NCBI RefSeq assembly: GCF_027887165.1
Contig: NC_077229.1
Span: forward strand, 345,817,380-345,881,379
DNA: 64,000 nt
Direction: 5' to 3'
Source of the DNA: Monodelphis domestica
Lineage: Eukaryota > Chordata > Mammalia > Didelphimorphia > Didelphidae
The first letter of the stretch is position 1, and each line of letters begins with the position of its first letter. Shown in pieces: positions 54,235 through 64,000 of this stretch. A model generated the notes under the pieces. It was given only the letters and a program-made list of their open reading frames with translations, was not told where the DNA came from and ran no database searches. Made by a program: the position numbers and the translations under genes.

Positions 54235-54845
54235 ATACAGCTGCCAAATTTATATTCCTAAATGGTGTAGGTATGATTAGGTTATTCCTCTGGATCAAGA
54301 AGCTTTAGAGGTCCCCAGCTTCTGGGATAAAATACAAAATCTTTCATTTAACCTTTAAATCCCTCCAAAATATGGCTCCAAACTACCTTTCTAGACTGAT
54401 TACTCACCCTCCTTTGACTTCTTCCTACCTCAATCACATATTCTAAATGATGGGAAAATTGGCCTGCTTGCTGTATTTCCTATAAAAAACATTTTATCTT
54501 TTGACTTGATGCCTTTGCCCAGGCTGTCCCCCATGCCTATACTGCTCTGTCCTCACATGAAACCTCTACTTGCCTTCAAAGCTTAAATCAAGAGCCATCT
54601 CCTTCAAGAAAGCTTTCTGAATTTCTGCCTGTTATTGTACTGTCCACCAAATCATTCTGTATTTTCTTTTGTCTACACCCTGCATTTACTAATCTATGAA
54701 TGTGTTGTCGTTCCCCCCCTTCCCCCCAGCAGAATGTAAACTTCTTGAAGGGAAATTTTTGTGTTTTTATCTCAGCACCTAAAATGCTGCCTGTCACATA
54801 ACAGGTGCTTAATGTGTGTTGACAACAATAATACCTCAGCTGTGA
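54235..54845 (+). mobile_element. CR1/L3 LINE 3' relic
   Basis: Sense order: 'cagctgccaaatttatattc', 'ctccaaaatatggctccaaa', 'gcccaggctgtcccccatgc', 'catctccttcaagaaagctt', 'taaacttcttgaagggaaat' and the terminal 'aacaggtgcttaatgtgtgt'. This is the L3 3' architecture. Confidence 0.78.
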
Positions 54846-56534
54846 ATGGGAACATTTAGAGAATATCACCATCAATAATAAATTAAAATTTTAAAAATGT
54901 AATAAAGAATATAGAATCCTTTTAGGAGTCTGTTCTCTTATGAGGAAAATGCCTTGAATATCAGTCTCCTTACTTAACTTTTGCTTCACTTGACAATGAT
55001 AATCAGTGGTCTTATCTATATATAGAATAAGGTTATCTTTATGTTCATGTCTATCAAAGAATGGTGAAAGATACCTTTTTTGAAGAGGGTATTTAAAGCT
55101 TTAATTTATTTCTAACAAGTCAAATTTTCTTGAAATGACCAAGGATAGAAAGTTGTAATAGAAAGTAATGATAAAATACAAAATAATTATTTACACCCAT
55201 CTGTGAGGTAACTGTGATGCTGTGGACTACAAGAGTTGATTTCTTATGTTTTGATTAAGGATATCTTCAATGTATGATTATTTTCCATGAAGATTTTATA
55301 GGATGATAAAGTAGACTAGTAGTTGCTAATGACTATTTCTCAGATGGAAATTAATCTCCGAGTGTCTTTAAAATTACATAGTCTCTATGCAGGTGGTGTT
55401 GGTGGGGTTTTTGTTGTTGTTGTAGTTGTTGTTGTTTTTTTACTGTATCTGGTCAGATCCAACAGTTCTTTTGGATTTCAGAAGTAACTGCTACTTAAAT
55501 GACTTCACTACTGTTACTCAGGAGAATATGACTGCTTCAGAAATATAAGATTTCTCTTTCATTTTAAATCAATTTCTTGTCCTTCCAAGTTCATCTATAA
55601 ATGTCTAGTGTTATCTCTAGCTTAGTTGAATTTCACACAAACTTCTCTGAGGATCAGTTTTCACTTTGTGAACAAATTAACAGTGATATTAAAGAGTGAT
55701 TTCTGAATAGTTTACAAACCGTTGTTATTGTTTTTAAAAATCCTAAACTGTATTTTTCAATAGTTTTCATCATACTCTCTTTATGCCCACACATTTATAT
55801 GGACGTCACTGGACAAAATAAAATATATTTAAGATACTGATATGTATTTCATAGAACTTTCCTATTTTTTCATCCTCTGAAACAGATGTTTAAACACGCT
55901 GCAATTATCTCCATTATTTATTTGCAGAAGTTGATCATGAGCAATGCAGGGGCAAGATGACTAAATGTTCCATGAAATCAGACTCCTTATTGACTTCGGT
56001 GCAGGATGATCACCCAACTCCGCCCTGCTAATACCTTTTTCCCACCTCTGAAGAGACTCTTTGAACTGTCTCAGCTTCAAATTCCTTATGGCTTCTGATT
56101 TCATTAATATCGAAATTGTCAATAGGATATTGCTCAGTTCCTCTAGTAATAGGTCAACTTGTTTAGGCAACTCGTTGAGCAACACAGTTGGTTCTTAGCA
56201 TCCTCTGGCCAATTTTTCAGCACTGTCACTGTTTGAGGACACACTACTGAGGATTTTTTGACCAATCTTCTGGTTTTGAGCTTCTCTTTACTTAAAAAGG
56301 TTGACTCTTGGACAACAGTCTGTCATTGGTCCTGTACTCTAATCCTTCCAGCTTGGCAGAACCTGCCAGAAGTTTGTGTTCCCCTGGCTCAGCCTCTGAG
56401 AATCCCAGGTCACTTTCAAATCAAGAAGAGATAGATGAGTACTTACTATGTTTGCAGAGGACCATTTAACCTACACTATGAAAAGACAAACAAGAAGTCT
56501 CAGGAAATCCTCAAGTTTCTCACCAGGTATTTGT

Positions 56535-56760
56535 TCTCTCAGAAAACATTTAACTTAATGGAATGTTATTATGTCATAAGAAATGAAGAATATGAATACA
56601 GAGACCCTGGGAAGACTTATATGAATTGATGCAAAATAAAGTGAGCAGAACCAGGAAAATGATATACACAATGACTACATAAGTGGAAAGAACAACAAAA
56701 AAACCAACAAAACTTGATACTGTTTAACTACAAAGACTATAATTAGTCCTAAAAAAAAAA
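56535..56760 (+). mobile_element. L1 3'-region fragment
   Basis: Contains 'taatggaatgttattatgtc', 'ttatatgaattgatgcaaaa' and 'gtgagcagaaccaggaaaat', matching the L1 3' region at 40.85-40.96 kb. Confidence 0.75.
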
Positions 56761-57536
56761 AGTGAAAAAATGCACCTTCCTTCCTTCTTCGCAGAAGTGG
56801 GGATAAATATGGATTTTATATATGTATGTGGAAATTAGGTAAAAACAAAAGACATTAATATGAAAAAAAACCAAAACTATAACTTACCTGTCTTCTGGGG
56901 GAATGAAAAGTGGGATAGGGAATCCTAAGATCATTACAAGGGTTTAAAAAGTTGTTAAGACAAACTCCTTAGAATGGACATGGTTGTCCCCAAAGCTAAT
57001 CAACATTATTAAAGTCACTCAACTATTTTTCAAATGGAAACGCTGTGAAATGTTTTAGAATTCAACTTCCTTAAATTATTCATACTATTTTAAAAAATCT
57101 GTATTACCCCACAATTAAACTTAATCAACTTGCAGAACAAAAACCTTCATCTGTGGGATCAATCTTTGTTAAAGGTCTACCTGCGTAGACTGTTTTTAAT
57201 GATTAATTTTAACATAAAAAGTTTAAGACAATAAATACCAGCAGAGGGAGCACAGCAATGGTATTAGTGTATAGATCAGAGAACTAAAGGAAGCTAATCA
57301 TAATGATTGGTTAATGGAAAACTGGAAGAGTCAATAAAAAGGCTAAATGTATGAGACAAAAACAAAAACACACAAATATGTAGACCTTTAAATTATTAGA
57401 TGTAATCATGGTCACATGTTATTAAGGATCTTAAAAAGGACTAAGCAGGCAGACTTACTTATGACAATTATGTACATCCTTGGCTTTATTTCTCTATCCT
57501 ATATTCATTAATACTTTACATTAAAAAAACAACCTA

Positions 57537-57958
<422 letters not shown>

Positions 57959-58023
57959 TTTTCTATTTGAGGCTTTCCTTTCTTTTTGCTTAATGAAGAT
58001 AAGCTCCATTTATCTGCTGCATG
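57959..58023 (-). CDS. ZCCHC2: ZCCHC2 internal exon, short Lys-rich segment
   Basis: This 65-bp exon encodes HAADKWSLSSLSKKKGKPQI and the start of the following Glu-Lys segment. The acceptor is CTCTTAG before CATGCAGC at 58023 and the donor is GAAAA/GTGAGT at 57959/57958. It begins in phase 0 and ends with two bases of a Lys codon completed by the exon at 57636. It is too short to appear as an ORF and is supported by splice sites and phase continuity with both neighbours, which are only about 320 and 1,340 bp away. Confidence 0.9.
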
Positions 58024-59520
<1,497 letters not shown>

Positions 59521-59583
59521 TTAACATGTTAAAGTATTTTTCACCAAGTGAAAAAAGTATCTTATCCCTTCTTGGATGAAATT

Positions 59584-59778
59584 TCCAGGTGGCTCAGTGG
59601 ATTGGGAGCCAGCCCTAGAGATGGAAGGTCCTGGGTTCAAATGTGACCTCAGATACTTCCTAGCTTTGTGCCCCTGGGCAAGTCACTTAACCCCTAGCCT
59701 ACCCCTTGCTGCTCTTCTGACTTGGAACCAATTCGCAGTATTGATTCTAAGACAGAAGGTAAGGGTTAAAAAAAATTT
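59584..59778 (+). mobile_element. Marsupial tRNA-like/CORE SINE, complete
   Basis: Sense copy: 'aggtggctcagtggattggg', 'ctgggttcaaatgtgacctc', 'ccctgggcaagtcacttaac', 'gacttggaaccaattcgcag' and 'aagacagaaggtaagggtt' plus an A-rich tail. It sits about 90 bp upstream of a ZCCHC2 exon acceptor. Confidence 0.93.
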
Positions 59779-61029
59779 CCATCTTTTTTTTAAACAAAAA
59801 TTACTTGCAGTCCTAAAAATCCCCACATACAAAACAATCAAACAAAAAAGGAATCAAGTGCAGTTCTTTGTTAAAATCGCAATATTTTCATATCCAAACT
59901 AAATGCAAAAAGACTCCTAACATATTTGCACTCAAGTTTTAGCAAGTTATATTTTATTTCTTTTACACCATAATATATTTACTCTACAATGAAATATCTC
60001 TTAAGTTCATTCAGTAAAGACTCTAAAAAATTAACTATAGCTCTAAAAGTTGTAGAAATGTCTAGATTGCATATATCTGTGACAATGAAATATTATTTGG
60101 TTGTTTTTTGTGGGGTAGAAAAGGGCTAGTAGACTCAGATCTGTGATTTGATCAGAGACAGTATTTTTAAAAAATCTCTCTACTGAATATCTAAAGGGAA
60201 CTCTAGTCCTAAAAGAAATGTTTAGCAGAGAGAGGTTAAGAGACCAGCATTCCTACCCCTCCTCCCTAACCCTTAGAGCCTACCTGAACTCTGGCTCTCT
60301 ACTATCCCACACCAGCATCCCTTTAAATATTCATATTACTCTTTTCACCTAATAGTAAAGAACTGGTTTTAAATTCAGGAAGATCTGTGTTAAAAGTTAC
60401 CTTCTGACATAAATATATAAAAATATACGTGCACATCTGTATATACACACATATATGCCCCTTATGCATACATTGTGTGTGTATAACACATTTATGCAGT
60501 ATTTTAAAGATTCAAAGGAAGAGTCCACTATACATTTATTTCTTCTTTAAGTCAAAAGTTCATTCTAAGTATTCTTCAACAGTTTAAGTGTGAATAGAGG
60601 CTACATCTATACACTCTTTTGAAAGAAGTTCCTAAATGCTTTACTGGGGCTCTCGGTTTTCTTTTTTAATTTATCAATCACAAAAGTCTCTTACTGTAAC
60701 AGATTAAAGTTTCTAAAGGGAAGAGGAATAAAATATTTTTCTGCCTAAAATAAGATACTTATTGAATTAAATTTCTATCAGTGAGAAAATGCATATTTTC
60801 ACATAAGTAAATGTACATACTCTACTACTCTAGCCTGAAGGTAGAAGCATGTTCATCAGTCTCTAAGATTATAATGATAAACAAAGGAAGGAATTTTCTT
60901 TACTTCTAATTCATCACTACCTTTGGGGAAAAAAGGTAAATAGCACTGTTAAATCTAAATATCTATACTGTATGATTTTTTTTTTTACAAACACAATTTT
61001 TACCTTTTCAACAATGAAACTGTAAGAAT

Positions 61030-61257
61030 TGTTGCTGTTCAGTTATTTTCAGTCTTGTTTGACTCTTTGTGAGCCCATTTGAGATTTTCTTGAAAAAGAT
61101 ACAGTAGTGATTTGCCATTTCTTTCTCTAGTTCACTTTTACAGATGAGGAAACAGGGTTAATTTGCCTAGCTAGCAAGTGCCTAAGACTGAATCTGAGCT
61201 CAGAACTTCCTGATCCCAGGCCCACTGCTTTGTCTACTACACCACCTAGCTGCCCAT
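61030..61257 (-). mobile_element. WSINE-like marsupial SINE
   Basis: Antisense: 'ttgttgctgttcagttattt', 'ttgactctttgtgagcccat', 'gatttgccatttctttctct', 'cagatgaggaaacagggtta', ending 'caccacctagctgccca'. Confidence 0.9.
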
Positions 61258-61489
61258 TTTAGGATATAGAGATGCAACAAAACAGGTTTTTTTCCATATT
61301 CTCTCCTAGATTAAGAGAAGACTCTGAGGTCATCTTGTGGAAGTCAGAATGGTGAAGCTTTATTCTGCTGACACTTCTTTGGTGCATCTCCAATGTGTTA
61401 TACTGAATTAGCTATCTGTGCATTTCTTATGTCCCTATTAGACTATAAATTTCAATAGGGAAGAAATCTGACTTGTGGGAACTTCATTA

Positions 61490-61605
61490 TGAACACAACA
61501 CTCTATCCCTCCATTCCTGTCACACATGCCCTACATTCCAGACCCACTAGCCCCCTTGTTGTTCCTCATATAAGACACTCCATTTCCTGTTTCTAGTCAA
61601 ATCAA
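61490..61605 (+). mobile_element. CR1/L3 LINE fragment
   Basis: Short sense piece with 'ccttgttgttcctcatataa' and 'gacactccatttcctg', matching the L3 3' region; it abuts an opposite-strand L3 piece. Confidence 0.5.
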
Positions 61606-61614
61606 GTCAATTTA

Positions 61615-62480
61615 AGTCAGTAATCCTATATATAGTGCTGGGCACTGTGTTAAGAGTGGGACACAAAAACCTACACTCAAGGAGCTCACAGTCCAACAGG
61701 GGGATGGGGGGCAGGAGAAAAGGATAGAGTAATATTCAATAGTCAAACAACTATGTACAAACAATATAAATACAGATTAAATTAGAGACAATTATAAAGG
61801 GAAGGTACTGTATTAGGGGGATTAGGAAAGGTTTTTTATAAAAGGTGGAATTTTTGCTGTTTTAAAGGATCTCAGGGAAGACAGGAGGAGAGATGAAGAG
61901 GGAGAGTGCCAGGTACAATCTAGTGGATTTTATATTTAATTCTAGAGGTTAATAGGAAGCCACTGGAATTTACTGAGGTAGGAGGTGTGGACCGGAACTT
62001 TAGAAAGTTCAATCTGAAGGTTGAGGGAAGGATGGAATAGAAAAGAGATTTGAAGCAAAGAGACCAAACAAAAAGCTACTGCAAAAGTCCAGGTATAAAG
62101 TGGTCAGAGCCTGCACTAGGGCAGTAATTGTGTCAGAAAAAGAAGAGGTTATACACTAGGATGTTATGAAGATAGAATTGACAAATTTTAGTGAGAGACT
62201 GGATATGGGGGAGTGAGGCATCGAGATGTCACTGAGGTTACAAGCCTAGATGATGACTGGGAAGATGATGGCACCCTCAACAGTAATAGGAAGGGGATAA
62301 GGGATTTGAGGGAATGAGAATGAGTTTATTTTTGGATATGCTGAGTTTAAGTTATCTATATGACATCCAGTTCAAGATATCCAACAGGCAGATGGAGATG
62401 TAAGAATGGAGGTCATGAGAGAAATCAGATTTGGCCAAATAGATAAAAATCACATATGTAAAGATAATTTATGACATGGG
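61615..62480 (-). mobile_element. CR1/L3 LINE 3' relic
   Basis: The plus strand gives the antisense order: 'tgctgggcactgtgttaaga', 'aaggagctcacagtccaaca', 'taggaagccactggaattta', 'ctactgcaaaagtccaggta', 'tggtcagagcctgcactag', 'gatgatggcaccctcaac' and 'gacatccagttcaagatat'. On the minus strand this is the L3 RT C-terminus and 3' end, although no frame is open. Confidence 0.78.
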
Positions 62481-63145
62481 AACTGATTATGTCACTATGC
62501 AAAACATTAATGAAACAGAAAGAGGAGGGTTCAGACTATAGCCTTGGTTAGTGAGCATGGTTTGAATGAAGATCCAAGAAAGGATACTGAGAAATCATGG
62601 TCAAACAGGTAGAGAGCAATGCTATAAGAGGGTGACTGACAGTGTCAAAAGCTTCTAGGGACTGGGAAACTAGTTAGGAGGTTAAGTGACTTGCCTATGT
62701 TCTCACACCTACTCTACGTCAGAGTGGACTTGAATATGGGTCTTAACTGACTCCAAGGTTGGCCCTCTAACCAATGACTTACTTTTGGTTTAATTTCCTT
62801 AAAATGAATTACAGGATCAGCCTTTTAAACCCTGATACTCCCATATTCTAAAAGCAAGAACACCACTACCAAGCTCTAATTTTAATAACAAGGAAATTAA
62901 GACCCCAAAGAGGTTGTTATCCAAGATAACTCAGATAGCTAGTGGTAATGCTGGAATTAGGACAGTCATAAATTCTAGAACAGTGTTCTTTCTGCTATAG
63001 CAAAATCTTTTCAATTTTCGTGCCTTGGACAACCAAGGCCTATTGCTTTCATCATATACTTCTGAAGTCCAAATATTAAGAGTATTACCAAAACAAATGC
63101 CCAAAATTCCCAAGTATATGAGCTAAGTTCTTGACTTTAACCATT

Positions 63146-63183
63146 TCACACACGCACACACACACACACAAAAAAAAAAAAAA
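63146..63183. repeat. (CA)n followed by poly-A
   Basis: Imperfect CA run with one CG interruption, then about 14 A. Confidence 0.93.
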
Positions 63184-63889
63184 CCAAGGATTTTTTTTTT
63201 ACTATTTCATTCTTTACAATTGTCTTCTATTCCCTTTTTCACCTGTATAGGAAAAATAAAAAGTGAGTGTTTCATAAAGGTTTGTACTGAGTGGTTACTG
63301 AGACCCCATCCACTCTCTACTTTGATTCTATGAAATAACCATGTTTAAAATCAAAGCAGAGGTCACTCAAAGAGTATAATTTCTAGTAGTGTCACGTATT
63401 GAATTTTTCCTGGGTAAAGGAACAAACACAATTTTGACATGAATCATTTGAGATAATTACATGGAAATTATATTGAATAATTTAATGAATTTCAGTTTGG
63501 AATTCTGGAGGCAAAAAGTCATTGCATTATTCCAACTGATACTTTTAACAAAAACTGGGAAAAAAATTAAGTTAGGCTCTTATTTTCTCCAAATTTACCG
63601 ATTCAAGTAAACTTAAATATATGCTACTGCCACAAAAGAATAACTGAAGGGAAAATTTTCTCTGTCCTTAAGAAAACTTTTGCTTCTTTCACGACATTTT
63701 TCTTTGCCTAAGTAATTCATTTGTTAATGATCATCAACAGCTATATACTCTTACATCTTGTAATTCAGTAGCAAGTGGAAGAGACAAGTTAGAGGATTTT
63801 TTTTCCTCTTTCTTTTCAAAAATAAGTTTCATCAATATTTGTTTTTTTACACCATGGGTCCTCATATTTCTAATATATGGTGATATTGC

Positions 63890-64000
63890 CTATTGGATAT
63901 TTCAAACTGGATATCCTGTAGGTGTGTCAAAACCCATGATATGTCCAAAATGGAACATTTTATCTTACCCTGCAAATTCATCCCATTTCTAAACTTTCCT
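63890..64000 (+). mobile_element. CR1/L3 LINE relic running off the right edge
   Basis: 'actggatatcctgtaggtgt' and 'atgatatgtccaaaatggaa' are the sense counterpart of the L3 segment present in antisense near 62340-62390. A donor-like GGTAAGAT on the minus strand within it is not an exon border. Confidence 0.6.

Noticed and set aside
60250..60320. A possible ZCCHC2 exon ending ...REPEF before GTAGGC on the minus strand
   Set aside because: No good acceptor and the upstream frame closes quickly; no recognisable ZCCHC2 sequence.
63940..64000. A possible ZCCHC2 exon at the right edge, with a good donor (GGTAAGAT, minus strand) and a phase-compatible reading
   Set aside because: The surrounding sequence matches the L3 repeat seen elsewhere in the window, and the frame meets a stop 20 bp from the donor with no pyrimidine-rich acceptor visible.

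Overview
The window looks like marsupial nuclear DNA. The evidence is the repeat content: many copies of the tRNA-like/CORE SINE families typical of marsupials (both the type ending in a 'ggtaaggg'-like tail and the WSINE-like type), marsupial-style L1 and ORF1-only (HAL1-like) LINEs, MIR and CR1/L3 relics. The species cannot be settled from the sequence alone. Base composition is AT-rich and most of the window is intergenic or intronic.

The only protein-coding gene I can support is the 3' part of ZCCHC2 on the minus strand. Six exons (59497-59365, 58023-57959, 57636-57542, 40564-40436, 37603-36098 and 35100-35033) have matching splice phases and consensus splice sites. They encode a continuous C-terminal protein segment that ends in a CCHC zinc knuckle and a short terminal tail. 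The 3'UTR probably runs to about 33.0 kb. The 5' exons, including the PX-domain part, lie beyond the right edge. In human the next gene downstream is PHLPP1, so 1-33 kb is probably the ZCCHC2-PHLPP1 intergenic region (inference from synteny).

Region by region: 0.7-8 kb holds SINE/MIR copies and a full-length 7SL RNA pseudogene (minus). 8.0-14.5 kb is a HAL1-like ORF1-only L1 relic (minus) split by a 4.1-kb RTE-like LINE (plus) that carries endonuclease, reverse transcriptase and C-terminal zinc-finger regions but is broken by stops and frameshifts. 14.8-18 kb is an L1 ORF2/3' relic with SINEs inserted. 18-33 kb holds L3 pieces, a solo LTR-like element, a long CCTT/CTTT microsatellite, another L1 relic, a small hAT-like element and some apparently unique DNA. 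33-40.6 kb is the 3' end of ZCCHC2. 40.6-57.5 kb is one 17-kb intron with L1 3' ends, a second full-length 7SL pseudogene and a stack of nested insertions (45.0-52.3 kb). 57.5-59.5 kb has three short exons. 59.5-64 kb is intronic, with SINE and L3 copies.

I found no CRISPR, bacterial or operon-like system. The most interesting structures are the RTE-like element nested in a HAL1-like ORF1, an L1 5'-end-only insertion with a perfect 16-bp duplication, and the two 7SL pseudogenes.
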